From the NCBI GenBank assembly GCA_965249765.1, contig CBDFMR010000005.1, positions 1,798,001 through 1,862,000 on the forward strand: a DNA stretch of 64,000 nucleotides, given 5' to 3'. Source of the DNA: CBDFMR01 sp965249765 (GTDB lineage: Bacteria > Bacteroidota > Bacteroidia > Chitinophagales > Saprospiraceae). A program made the translations under genes and the position numbers. This document shows, one piece after another, positions 37,082 through 45,064 of this stretch. Numbering within the stretch: the first letter of the stretch is position 1; the number at the start of each line of letters is the position of its first letter. The notes beneath the pieces were generated by a model. It searched no databases and was not told where the DNA came from. It worked only from the letters and a program-made list of their open reading frames with translations.

Positions 37082-37734
37082 TGCAAACCGCGTGATCCAA
37101 AAATTAACGACCCTATCCTCACCATGTTGGCGCCTTCATCTAAAGCGATCTTGTAATCACCCGACATCCCCATGGATAAGATATTGAATGAATCTCCAAA
37201 GGTCTCAGAGTCAATAAAATTATCGTACTTATTCTTTAAAGATCTAAATTCTGATCTGATTTGTAATTCGTCTTCAACAAAGCTGGCCATTCCCATCAAT
37301 CCTCGTACACGTATATTCGATAAACTAAGAGCATAGTCGACAATGATGCTATCATCATTCAGCTCTATTCCATACTTAGTCTCCTCTTTTCCAATCTTAT
37401 ACTGAAGTAGAATGTCCAAGGTCCTATCAACTTTAACAGCTTCTTTATTAAGTATCTTGAGGAGACTCAAACTCTCTACAGAATGGATTAGGGAAACAAA
37501 CGGCACTATTTGCTTGGCTTTATTTTTTTGAAGATGGCCAATCATATGCCACTCTACGTCATCCGGTAATAATTGACCTTTTTCAACGAGCTCACGAACT
37601 CTATTCTCACCAAAAATGCGTTGACCTAGGTTATAAATCTGGAGGATTTGCTCGATTGACTTTGTTTTAGACACCGCAACGAGTGTCGCATTATACAAGT
37701 CGATATCCTGCAATATATGGCTGTATTCTTCCAC
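37078..37734 (-). CDS. YggS/PLPBP-family pyridoxal 5'-phosphate protein
   Basis: 218 residues, typical length. The lysine that binds PLP is K23 in LVAVSKTKS. Other family segments are GENRVRELVEK, EWHMIGHLQKNKAKQIV and GMSGDYKIALDEGANMVRIG (PLP phosphate contacts). Members keep PLP pools and amino acid balance in order and have no known catalytic turnover. The stop codon shares bases with the FG-GAP gene, so the genes are convergent with no space for a terminator between. It may share a transcript with the kinase upstream (55 bases). Confidence 0.95.
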   Translation of the reverse strand: MEEYSHILQDIDLYNATLVAVSKTKSIEQILQIYNLGQRIFGENRVRELVEKGQLLPDDVEWHMIGHLQKNKAKQIVPFVSLIHSVESLSLLKILNKEAVKVDRTLDILLQYKIGKEETKYGIELNDDSIIVDYALSLSNIRVRGLMGMASFVEDELQIRSEFRSLKNKYDNFIDSETFGDSFNILSMGMSGDYKIALDEGANMVRIGSLIFGSRGLH

Positions 37735-37789
37735 TATAAAGTCAACAAATTAAACTTGAATTGGTTTGAGATATTTTGGGTGGTCTATA

Positions 37790-38440
37790 CTAAACAAATA
37801 GGTCATGGAGTTCTCTATCTACGACTTCTAGGATCTGACCAAAGTCTGCCGGATTACCAATGAAATCAAGATTGTCTACATTTATTATCACGAGCTTTCC
37901 TTCATCATAAGTAGATATCCAATCTTCATATCTGTCATTTAGTTTTTTGAGATAATCAAGACTCATGGATCCTTCATAGTCTCTACCTCGGCGTTGGATA
38001 TGGTCTATCAAAGTAGCAACGTTGGCTTGAAGATAGATCAGCAAATCTGGTGCCTGGATCTGAGCTGTCATTAACTTAAAAAGGGAATAGTAATTCTCAA
38101 AATCTCGTTTCTCCATAAGCCCCATTGAATGTAGGTTCGGGGCAAAAATATTGGCATCCTCATAGATGGTCCTATCTTGGACTATGGTACTGTCTCCGCC
38201 TCTAATATCGAGTACTTGCCTGTATCGACTATTTAAAAAATAAACTTGGAGATTGAATGACCAGCGATTCATGTCACTGTAGAAATCACTTAAATATGGA
38301 TTGGTATTGGTGTCTTCATACTGCACTTTCCAACCATAGTGATTTGACAACTTCTCGGATAGAGTCGTTTTGCCTGCACCTATGTTTCCTGCGACAGCAA
38401 TGTGTTTTATTTTCTTCAGGTTGTCTTGAATGTCAGACAT
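37790..38440 (-). CDS. Deoxynucleoside kinase (dAK/dGK family)
   Basis: 216 residues. The Walker A loop is G18-N-I-G-A-G-K24-T (VAGNIGAGKTTLSE). The DRS-type catalytic signature appears as VQDRTIYEDANIF, and the LID arginine loop as DHIQRRGRDYE. These define the deoxyadenosine/deoxyguanosine kinase family of nucleoside salvage. The donor is probably ATP and the acceptor a purine deoxynucleoside, but specificity cannot be read from sequence. It is in the same direction as the PLP-protein gene. Confidence 0.92.
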   Translation of the reverse strand: MSDIQDNLKKIKHIAVAGNIGAGKTTLSEKLSNHYGWKVQYEDTNTNPYLSDFYSDMNRWSFNLQVYFLNSRYRQVLDIRGGDSTIVQDRTIYEDANIFAPNLHSMGLMEKRDFENYYSLFKLMTAQIQAPDLLIYLQANVATLIDHIQRRGRDYEGSMSLDYLKKLNDRYEDWISTYDEGKLVIINVDNLDFIGNPADFGQILEVVDRELHDLFV

Positions 38441-38464
38441 TCAGAGAGTTTTGGCTAATTCTGT

Positions 38465-38472
38465 CAAATGTA
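38465..38472 (-). promoter_or_regulatory. Candidate -7 element of the deoxynucleoside kinase gene
   Basis: On the minus strand TACATTTG fits TAnnTTTG and ends 24 bases before the start codon at 38440. No good TTG is at the expected distance upstream, so support is moderate to weak. Confidence 0.4.
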
Positions 38473-38604
38473 ATTATTTAATATGGATAAGTAATTATGA
38501 ATCACAACATTTTGAAGCTTATTGGCTCCTAGGGCTAGTGAGTAAATTGGTAGATCGAATCATGATGCTCATAGAAAATCAAATAATTAATATCTAGCAA
38601 AGTA

Positions 38605-38612
38605 TATCTTTG
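38605..38612 (+). promoter_or_regulatory. Candidate -7 element of the ABC ATPase gene
   Basis: TATCTTTG fits TAnnTTTG and ends only seven bases before the ATG at 38620, which implies a transcript that begins at or very near the start codon. No -33 TTG is visible. Confidence 0.4.
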
Positions 38613-38619
38613 TCAGAAG

Positions 38620-39366
38620 ATGAGTGATAAGACAATTATAAGCACGCAAGAGCTCAACAAGACGTACATCATGGGTACTGAAAAGGTCGAGGCCCTTAAA
38701 AGCATAACATTAGAAATTGATCGTAACGAGTATGTAGCCTTAATGGGACCTAGTGGCTCAGGTAAGTCTACTCTGATGAATCTGCTCGGTTGTCTTGATA
38801 CACCTACGACCGGTAAGTATTGGCTCAATGGGATCGACGTAAGCAATCTAAAAGATGATCAATTGGCAGAGATAAGGAATGTGGAGATTGGTTTTGTTTT
38901 TCAGACGTTTAACCTGCTTCCAAGGATGACCGCTTTAGACAATGTTGCCCTTCCTCTCGTATATGCGGGGAAGAGTAAATCTGCAAGGAATGAAAGGGCG
39001 GCAGAAGTCCTCGAAATTGTGGGTCTTGGAGATCGGATGGATCACCGCCCCAATGAGCTTTCTGGGGGACAACGTCAGAGAGTGGCTATAGCCCGAGCTC
39101 TTGTCAATAATCCAGCAATCATTCTCGCTGATGAACCTACAGGAAATCTAGACACCAAGACATCGATAGAACTCATGTCCATTTTTGAAAATATTCATGC
39201 AAATGGAAATACTATTATTGTGGTAACTCACGAGCCAGATATAGCTGAGCATTCCCATAGGATTGTTAGATTGCGTGATGGTCTTGTGGAAACTGATAAG
39301 GTCAATGATAATATAATAATAGTTTCAGATCCAGAACATAGATATAGAGTAGACTCTAATTCTTGA
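38620..39366 (+). CDS. ABC transporter ATP-binding protein, LolD/MacB type
   Basis: 248 residues. Walker A is GPSGSGKST (43-51), the signature LSGGQRQRVAIARAL, Walker B IILADEPTGNLD and the H-loop VVTHEPD. The spacing and the GYV/LMGPSGSGKST context place it in the LolD/MacB group, which powers FtsX-like permeases in lipoprotein release or efflux. No permease gene is adjacent: the next gene is a cobalamin enzyme. A 25-residue C-terminal tail follows the usual end of the domain. The partner must be encoded elsewhere. Confidence 0.92.
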   Translation: MSDKTIISTQELNKTYIMGTEKVEALKSITLEIDRNEYVALMGPSGSGKSTLMNLLGCLDTPTTGKYWLNGIDVSNLKDDQLAEIRNVEIGFVFQTFNLLPRMTALDNVALPLVYAGKSKSARNERAAEVLEIVGLGDRMDHRPNELSGGQRQRVAIARALVNNPAIILADEPTGNLDTKTSIELMSIFENIHANGNTIIVVTHEPDIAEHSHRIVRLRDGLVETDKVNDNIIIVSDPEHRYRVDSNS

Positions 39367-39393
39367 TCCTATGAACATTAGGTTAACAGTAAT

Positions 39394-39933
39394 ATGAAAA
39401 TTTACACTAAGACAGGTGACAAGGGAGGAACCTCTCTTTTGGGAGGACGCAGAGTCTCTAAAGATGACATAAGAATAGAAGCGTACGGTACTGTAGATGA
39501 ATTAAATTCTTCCATAGGACTTCTCTTGTCTAAGTTGAACGAGGTGGAAATCATTACTGAGCTTCACTCAATTCAAAATCTACTGTTTACCATTGGGTCT
39601 AATCTTGCGAATGATCCTGAGTCGCCGTTAAAAATAGATCAGATAGAGGAAACTCACATCGCAGCACTTGAGGAAAGAATGGATGAATGGACGGCTAAAC
39701 TTCCGCCATTAAAAAACTTTATCCTTCCAGGCGGTTCAGAAAAAAATGCATTGACGCATGTTTGCCGTACGCTATGTCGAAGAGCCGAGCGTCGAGCTGT
39801 GACCTTATCAAAGGCAGAGAATATTGATCCCCTTCTGATCAAATATATAAACAGATTATCTGACTACTTTTTTGTCCTAGCAAGATACTTTTCACTCGTG
39901 GATAGGACAGATGAGATAAAGTGGAAATCCTAA
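39394..39933 (+). CDS. PduO-type cob(I)yrinic acid a,c-diamide adenosyltransferase
   Basis: 179 residues, typical of PduO/MMAB. It starts MKIYTKTGDKGGTSLLGG, the conserved N-terminal ATP-binding signature, and contains GTVDELNSSIGL and VCRTLCRRAERRAV, the family core. It transfers adenosine from ATP to cob(I)alamin or its precursor, giving the coenzyme used by radical mutases. The spacing to the upstream ATPase gene is 27 bases and to the next gene 35 bases, so a short operon is possible. I see no cobalamin riboswitch in the adjacent gaps. Confidence 0.95.
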   Translation: MKIYTKTGDKGGTSLLGGRRVSKDDIRIEAYGTVDELNSSIGLLLSKLNEVEIITELHSIQNLLFTIGSNLANDPESPLKIDQIEETHIAALEERMDEWTAKLPPLKNFILPGGSEKNALTHVCRTLCRRAERRAVTLSKAENIDPLLIKYINRLSDYFFVLARYFSLVDRTDEIKWKS

Positions 39934-39968
39934 GAAGTATTACTTTTATCTTTCCGCAGTAAAATCGC

Positions 39969-41966
39969 ATGGTGAAGCAAGTATCAAAATTTCTTACCGC
40001 AGTGGTTGTATTGGGTAGCATTGCACTCATTACATTGATGTTTCCCAAGCTTAATTCCCTTGAGCATAGTGTAGGTGAGAGGTGGAATCATGATGACCTA
40101 ATAGCAAATCACAATTTCGTTGTAGAGAAGTCAGATGAAGAAATAGCCCTAGAAAGGAATTCACTGGAAAGATCGCAACTACCTGTGTACGATTATCAAC
40201 ACGTAAATGTTGCGGAGGATTTTGCTTCATTTTTGTCTTCATTATTTGAATCCAATATCGATTCATCTGAGGTAGTTTTATTTCGAGATTATCTGAATGA
40301 CTCTTATGACATAGGTGTACTTTCCAGTGCTGATGCTAGGGACATGTCTGGTAAATATCTTATTCTCCATAGGGCAGACGATAGCCACGAGACGAGCGTA
40401 GAAGCATATAGAACGAGCGCTGACCTGGTCAATCGATTAAAGAATTTTAGCATATTGGGTCTAAACTCCACATTCGATCCCAAGCCTAATCTATTTTTCA
40501 ACAAGTACAAAACGCAAGAATTGCTCGATGCCAGAATTGCGAATCTTAATTCCAATGCCGGTCAAATAAAACAGGGAGATGTAATCGTTTTTCAAGGGCA
40601 GCAGATCTCCGAATCTATTAGCCGAAAGATAGGTGCTTACAAAGATTCACTCGGCCCAATCGGACTGAATAGCCAGTCTTCATGGATCATCTTCTTTGGG
40701 TATTTTCTACTTACCTGCCTGATAATCGGTGCATTGGTCTACTACCTTCAAAGGTATTTTCTTGAGATCTACGGTGATGTAAGGAAATTGCTATTTGTCT
40801 TGATGTGGCCGGTCCTATTCAGTTTTTTAGTTTACCTTATAGAAAGAGAAACAAATCTCAGTACGTATATTATACCGTTCTGTATTATTCCTATTGTTAT
40901 AAAGAACTTTTATGCCGATAGATTGGCATTATTTATCCACGTTGTTACCATTCTTATCGCGTCATTCATATCTGAACTCGGGTACGAGTTTACCTTCCTC
41001 CAGATACTGGCGGGTATAGTGGCTATTCTAGTAGTGAGCAAGACTAGATACTGGAACGCGTTTTTCATATCCATAGGGCTGATATTTTTAACCTATCTTT
41101 TTGGTTACATAGGACTTTCAATGATAAAGGAAGGATCATTTGCGAGCATCGACTGGTCGGTCATCATTTTTCTTGGCATCAATGCATTGCTTACAATCAT
41201 GGCGTATCCATTTATACCCTTGATAGAAAAGTTGTTTGGTTTTATCTCGGATATATCACTTGCTGAGCTTGCAGATCTCAATAAACCACTTCTCAAGGAG
41301 ATGTCAATCAAAGCACCTGGCACCTTACAACACTCATTGCAAGTGGCCAACTTATCCGAGGCAGCAGCGGAAAAAATTGGGGCTGATTCTTTACTACTGA
41401 AAGTTGGTGCTCTTTATCATGACATCGGAAAAATTGCGGAACCTCAATATTTCATCGAGAATCAATCTGGCGACAACCCACATACTACGCTTAGTAATTT
41501 TGAAAGTGCGAAGAAAATAGTTGACCATGTTATCGAAGGAGAGAAAATGGCTAGGAAGGCTAGACTGCCTGGTAAATTGATAGAATTTATTCGATCGCAT
41601 CACGGCACAACTAGGGTAGAGTACTTTTATAGAAATCAACTCTCATCGGAACCAGATAGAGAGTTTGATGAAGTACTATTTCGTTATCCTGGCCCCAAAC
41701 CCAAGACCAAGGAAGAGGCCATCCTTATGATAGCCGACTCATTGGAGGCAGCATCTAAAAGTTTAAAAAATCCTACAGGAAAAGACATTGATGAGCTCGT
41801 TGATAAAATCGTTGCCGGTAAAATCTCAAACGAGCAACTCACTGAATCTGCACTTACTTTCAGCGAACTAGAACAATGTGTGGATGTTTTTAAATCTCTA
41901 CTGAAAAGTATAAATCACGTGCGTGTAGAATATCCTGATGAGGTGTCTACTGGCAAGTCAGAGTAG
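39969..41966 (+). CDS. PgpH-like 7TM-HD phosphodiesterase (putative c-di-AMP hydrolase)
   Basis: 665 residues. A membrane anchor near the N-terminus is followed by an extracytoplasmic 7TMR-HDED domain (about 40-235), seven membrane helices (about 240-440), and a cytoplasmic HD domain whose H484-D485 is in YHDIGKIAEPQYF, with HGTTRVEYFY later. In PgpH of Firmicutes this arrangement degrades cyclic di-AMP. The same role here is a family inference. The extracytoplasmic HDED part may sense a ligand. Upstream gene is 35 bases away. Confidence 0.9.
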   Translation: MVKQVSKFLTAVVVLGSIALITLMFPKLNSLEHSVGERWNHDDLIANHNFVVEKSDEEIALERNSLERSQLPVYDYQHVNVAEDFASFLSSLFESNIDSSEVVLFRDYLNDSYDIGVLSSADARDMSGKYLILHRADDSHETSVEAYRTSADLVNRLKNFSILGLNSTFDPKPNLFFNKYKTQELLDARIANLNSNAGQIKQGDVIVFQGQQISESISRKIGAYKDSLGPIGLNSQSSWIIFFGYFLLTCLIIGALVYYLQRYFLEIYGDVRKLLFVLMWPVLFSFLVYLIERETNLSTYIIPFCIIPIVIKNFYADRLALFIHVVTILIASFISELGYEFTFLQILAGIVAILVVSKTRYWNAFFISIGLIFLTYLFGYIGLSMIKEGSFASIDWSVIIFLGINALLTIMAYPFIPLIEKLFGFISDISLAELADLNKPLLKEMSIKAPGTLQHSLQVANLSEAAAEKIGADSLLLKVGALYHDIGKIAEPQYFIENQSGDNPHTTLSNFESAKKIVDHVIEGEKMARKARLPGKLIEFIRSHHGTTRVEYFYRNQLSSEPDREFDEVLFRYPGPKPKTKEEAILMIADSLEAASKSLKNPTGKDIDELVDKIVAGKISNEQLTESALTFSELEQCVDVFKSLLKSINHVRVEYPDEVSTGKSE

Positions 41967-42012
41967 TCTACGTCAGAATATTTCATAAAGAGATTATACG
42001 TGTTTTGAGAAT

Positions 42013-42585
42013 CTATGCTTTTGCTCTTTCCAAAGATCCCGACTTCCTCATGTAGAATTGATAAGATCCAAAGATGATAATCACCCATGACACCGTACCT
42101 ATGAGAGTTCCCTTAAAGAAAAACGGAAGACCCATTTCATAGCAGGAAATGAGGCCGCTTAGAGATTGAGCATAATGGACAGAACCTAGCCATACTCCGA
42201 AATTTGATATGAGAAAAAAAATAAGAGTGGAGCCGAGAGTCACTCCAAGAAGATTAAGAGGTCTTACTTTCTTCAGAAACTTGTACGCGAAGAATACAAT
42301 AAGAACTATGGAAAAAATACTCCACCATATATATGATCCCCACAAAATAACACCTTTATCCTGAGCAAAGTATTCACGTTGAATGGTATTGTTGAGAACA
42401 AGATCACTTAGAAGCAAAGCTGAAACCGGAATGGCGATCATAGCAACGATAGATTTATAATATGCCGCTGCAAAAATCGCTATAGCCCATAGTGCTACAA
42501 AATTCCACTCGTGAAGAAGAAGTCTACTGACAACTCCCACGACAATAAGAGCAATACCTACTATAAGTGCTTGTTTACCTTTCAT
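42013..42585 (-). CDS. DUF6580-like membrane protein, possible transporter subunit
   Basis: 190 residues, with five or six hydrophobic helices (about 7-23, 30-52, 82-103, 112-128, 135-150, 155-175). It resembles DUF6580 proteins, thought to act like the substrate-specific subunits of ECF-type importers. It faces the cobalamin enzyme region convergently. A vitamin or B12-precursor substrate is a guess from that context only; I see no riboswitch. The promoter upstream is one of the best in the window. Confidence 0.6.
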   Translation of the reverse strand: MKGKQALIVGIALIVVGVVSRLLLHEWNFVALWAIAIFAAAYYKSIVAMIAIPVSALLLSDLVLNNTIQREYFAQDKGVILWGSYIWWSIFSIVLIVFFAYKFLKKVRPLNLLGVTLGSTLIFFLISNFGVWLGSVHYAQSLSGLISCYEMGLPFFFKGTLIGTVSWVIIIFGSYQFYMRKSGSLERAKA

Positions 42586-42589
42586 GACA

Positions 42590-42617
42590 CAAAAGTACAG
42601 AATGATGCAGAATTCAA
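42590..42617 (-). promoter_or_regulatory. Bacteroidota promoter of the DUF6580-like gene
   Basis: On the minus strand TTG (42617-42615), 17 bases, then TACTTTTG (42597-42590), an excellent match to TAnnTTTG. Only four bases separate it from the ATG at 42585, so the transcript should be leaderless or nearly so. Confidence 0.7.
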
Positions 42618-42644
42618 AACAGATATCATCATATCACTTGATAA

Positions 42645-43202
42645 TTACAAGTATTCTTTAATCATCTGAATAGCAATTGCTATTAGAATAATTCCAAACA
42701 CCTTTCGCAGTGTAGACATTATCTGAGGTGACAATTTGTTTGACAACCATGTTAAAGAGTGCAGAATAACGAATACGATGAGTAGGTTAATTACGATACC
42801 TCCAACGATGCTCATCAATGAAAACTCTGCTCTCAGGGAGATGATGGTCGTCAATGTTCCTGCTCCTGCAAGTAATGGAAATGCAATAGGAACGATACTC
42901 CCAGAACCACCGTCGTCATGATCACTTCTGAATATTCTAATCCCTAATATCATCTCCAATCCAATAAATAGGATGATAAGCGCTCCTGCGAGGGCAAAAG
43001 ATGAAACTTCTATTCCGAAGGTGCCCAAAATAGCTGCACCAAAAAATAGAAAAGCAAGCATAATAACCCCTGCGGCTAGGGTTGCCAATCCAGCCTTAAT
43101 CTCGATTCCCTCACGCTTCATATTGATCAATACAGGCAAAGACCCAATGATGTCTATCACGGAGAAAAGAATTAGGCTTACTGATAATACTGCTGTAATC
43201 AT
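42645..43202 (-). CDS. MarC-family membrane protein
   Basis: 185 residues with six predicted transmembrane helices, the MarC arrangement. FSVIDIIGSLPVLINMK at the start and IAFPLLAGAGTLTTIISLRA are the conserved family segments. MarC proteins are widespread but their transport function is unsettled; the old link to multiple antibiotic resistance was not confirmed. It is divergent from the Lrp/AsnC regulator, with a 130-base gap carrying inverted repeats, so it may be a target of that regulator. Confidence 0.93.
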   Translation of the reverse strand: MITAVLSVSLILFSVIDIIGSLPVLINMKREGIEIKAGLATLAAGVIMLAFLFFGAAILGTFGIEVSSFALAGALIILFIGLEMILGIRIFRSDHDDGGSGSIVPIAFPLLAGAGTLTTIISLRAEFSLMSIVGGIVINLLIVFVILHSLTWLSNKLSPQIMSTLRKVFGIILIAIAIQMIKEYL

Positions 43203-43219
43203 ATTTCACATTAATTATG

Positions 43220-43242
43220 ACTTATAATAATGATATATAAGT
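43220..43242. promoter_or_regulatory. Inverted repeat in marC-lrp intergenic region (marC side)
   Basis: ACTTATA (43220-43226) pairs with TATAAGT (43236-43242), and the homology extends outward into TTAATTA/TAATTAA with a two-base insertion. Lrp/AsnC proteins bind such AT-rich palindromes, so this is a plausible operator for the divergent regulator. Confidence 0.45.
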
Positions 43243-43281
43243 TAATTAAGTTGTTAAAGATGCTATATTTAGTCATAATAT

Positions 43282-43301
43282 TTATATTTGGATAAATATA
43301 A
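43282..43301. promoter_or_regulatory. Inverted repeat overlapping a -7 element (lrp side)
   Basis: Perfect 8-base arms TTATATTT (43282-43289) and AAATATAA (43294-43301) are four bases apart. TATATTTG at 43283-43290 within it fits the Bacteroidota -7 consensus, 42 bases before the ATG at 43333. A repressor bound here would cover the promoter. No TTG is at the normal -33 distance. Confidence 0.5.
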
Positions 43302-43332
43302 AGTCATATTATAATAAATAAAGCATCATTAC

Positions 43333-43797
43333 ATGAAAGAAAATCAACTTGACGCAATTGACGTAAGAATATTGAATAAATTGACAGAAGACGCACGTAT
43401 GCCGTTTATAAAACTTGCAAAAAACCTCAAGGTTTCAAATACACTTGTACACCAGAGAATTAAGAAAATGTATGAAAGTGGGATTTTAGGAAAGCCAACA
43501 ATCAGACTCCATGCCTACAGACTTGGCTATGAGACTTCTTCTTACACTCAGGTTATGCTTGAGCATTCTTCATTCCATCGGGAAGTTGAAACCGCACTAA
43601 TGAAAATACCTGATATCGTAGAATGTGTCAATATAGCGGGACGATACGCATTGTTAGTAAAAATCTATGCACGTAACAATCGACACTTACGTGAAGTCAT
43701 ATATGACAAGATTCATACGATAAAAGGCATTGAGGGCACCAATACGACGATCTCTTTTGAAACTGCATTCTCAAGAAACGTTCCCTTGGAAATATAA
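43333..43797 (+). CDS. Lrp/AsnC-family transcriptional regulator
   Basis: 154 residues. The N-terminal winged helix (LDAIDVRILNKLTEDARMPF, IKLAKNLKVSNTLVHQRIKK) binds DNA, and the C-terminal RAM domain (from about 68, EHSSFHREVETALMKIPDIV, with ECVNIAGRYALLVKIY) forms the effector-binding octamer. Lrp/AsnC proteins sense amino acids or other small ligands and usually autoregulate. It is divergent from marC, with two inverted repeats in between, consistent with autoregulation and control of marC. Confidence 0.93.
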   Translation: MKENQLDAIDVRILNKLTEDARMPFIKLAKNLKVSNTLVHQRIKKMYESGILGKPTIRLHAYRLGYETSSYTQVMLEHSSFHREVETALMKIPDIVECVNIAGRYALLVKIYARNNRHLREVIYDKIHTIKGIEGTNTTISFETAFSRNVPLEI

Positions 43798-43827
43798 TTA
43801 CAAAGATCAATAATCGACCCCAAAGCC

Positions 43828-44427
43828 TTATTTTTTGTATTTATCATTTAAACCAATCATGGCGTTTATCATGGGTATTATTTTATCGATTCTTCGTTGC
43901 TTGGTTTCTGGTTTTTTTGCTTCAGATATATACTCCGCATACTCCCTACGACATGAAGGGCTCATATCATTGAATTTATTTGATAAGGTAGTGTTTTTAG
44001 ATAGTACCTTTTTTAGTTCATCCGGAACTACTGTAGGGTTTGACCGATGGGAAGGTTTTATCATCATGCCTTTCTGTTGGTTTTCACTGGCCTCCACGAT
44101 ATATTTCAAAACTTTTGTCGCTTCAAACTCATCAACAGAATGAAAAAGCTATTGTCTCATTCCTTTTGTTTTGCCTTCTTGTGCATTTAGGAGGACAGAA
44201 TGATGATCCTTTAAAAATGAACCATGATGAAATAACAATGATAGATGATTCTTGAAAGCACCAATTCCAAGAACATTTTTCCCACCAACGGTGTAAGTAG
44301 GCATTCCCCATTTTATCGTCTCCTCATAAAGTCCTGTACTAATGATTACCTCTCGCAGCAGCATAAGAAGTTCCTTCCATTTGTCATGCTCATCAATGTA
44401 TTCCATTACTGAACCATACTTTCTCAC
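43828..44427 (-). pseudogene. YdeI/DUF1801-type protein broken by one amber codon
   Basis: Two pieces in the same frame make one family-length product of 199 codons. The N-terminal part (44427-44152) starts MRKYGSVMEYIDEHDKWKEL and contains TIKWGMPTYTVGGKNVLGIG and LLNAQEGKTKGMRQ, the DUF1801 half. A TAG at 44149-44151 stands where relatives have Trp in RQW. The frame stays open with LFHSVDEFEATKVLKYIVEA and the YdeI/OmpD-associated half (ELKKVLSKN..., PSCRREYAEYISEAKKPETK, RIDKIIPMINAMIGLNDKY). A TGG-to-TAG change explains the break. A short product, readthrough or a strain-specific error are the alternatives. Confidence 0.85.
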
Positions 44428-44431
44428 ACGT

Positions 44432-45064
44432 CTACTTTATTGAAATTACGCTCCCTTCAAGATCAGACTCTGCCGAACTTGATTCTATCACAAAGTAATT
44501 ACGATCAGGTGTTGATAAAATATAAAAGGTTGCAAACAAATCATTTTTTCCAATACCAGAAAACTTATACTTGTATTTATAAAGCCTCTTATTACCCGCA
44601 CGCTTAAGACCACTCTCTATTGACTCGCTTTTAAAGTTTTTATTGATGGAATAAGCAAACTGGTGAAAATTGGCAATATCTTTTTTCAGTTCATCGCCAC
44701 TGTCTTTACTGATCGTAAACTGATTGACATCAGCGATCATAATAAAATCTGATCTATTTAATGTGTCTACAATAAAATCAGGTTGGCGGTCCCGTTCTTC
44801 AAATGACTTAAATAGTCTAGAAATCAATTCAGAAACCTTTTCAGGATGAGCTTTACTTCTTATGTCTCTTGTAAGCCGGTACTTGCTGCTTTTCTTGTAT
44901 TGAGAAGGTAGTGATATCTGGGCTCGATCTCCTTCCAAAAAATAACTTTTCATCATAGACAACTCCGCAGTTTTTCCTTCGTCTCCAGCTTGCTTTTTCC
45001 CAGAATCCGAGCCACAGTTAGGCATAGTCAGTATTACTCCTAAAAACAACAGTATTTTTTTCAT
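44432..45064 (-). CDS. Lipoprotein, unknown function
   Basis: 210 residues from ATG 45064, which overlaps the TGA of the upstream gene by one base (TGATG), typical of coupled translation. The longer frame to 45097 has no sensible N-terminus. A hydrophobic stretch ends in a Cys (TMPNCGSD, Cys17). The rest is mixed alpha/beta with SFEERDRQPDFIVDTLNRSD in the middle and RNYFVIESSSAESDLEGS near the end; I recognise no enzyme motif. Coupling to the flavoenzyme upstream suggests co-expression but no functional link can be seen. Confidence 0.7.
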   Translation of the reverse strand: MKKILLFLGVILTMPNCGSDSGKKQAGDEGKTAELSMMKSYFLEGDRAQISLPSQYKKSSKYRLTRDIRSKAHPEKVSELISRLFKSFEERDRQPDFIVDTLNRSDFIMIADVNQFTISKDSGDELKKDIANFHQFAYSINKNFKSESIESGLKRAGNKRLYKYKYKFSGIGKNDLFATFYILSTPDRNYFVIESSSAESDLEGSVISIK

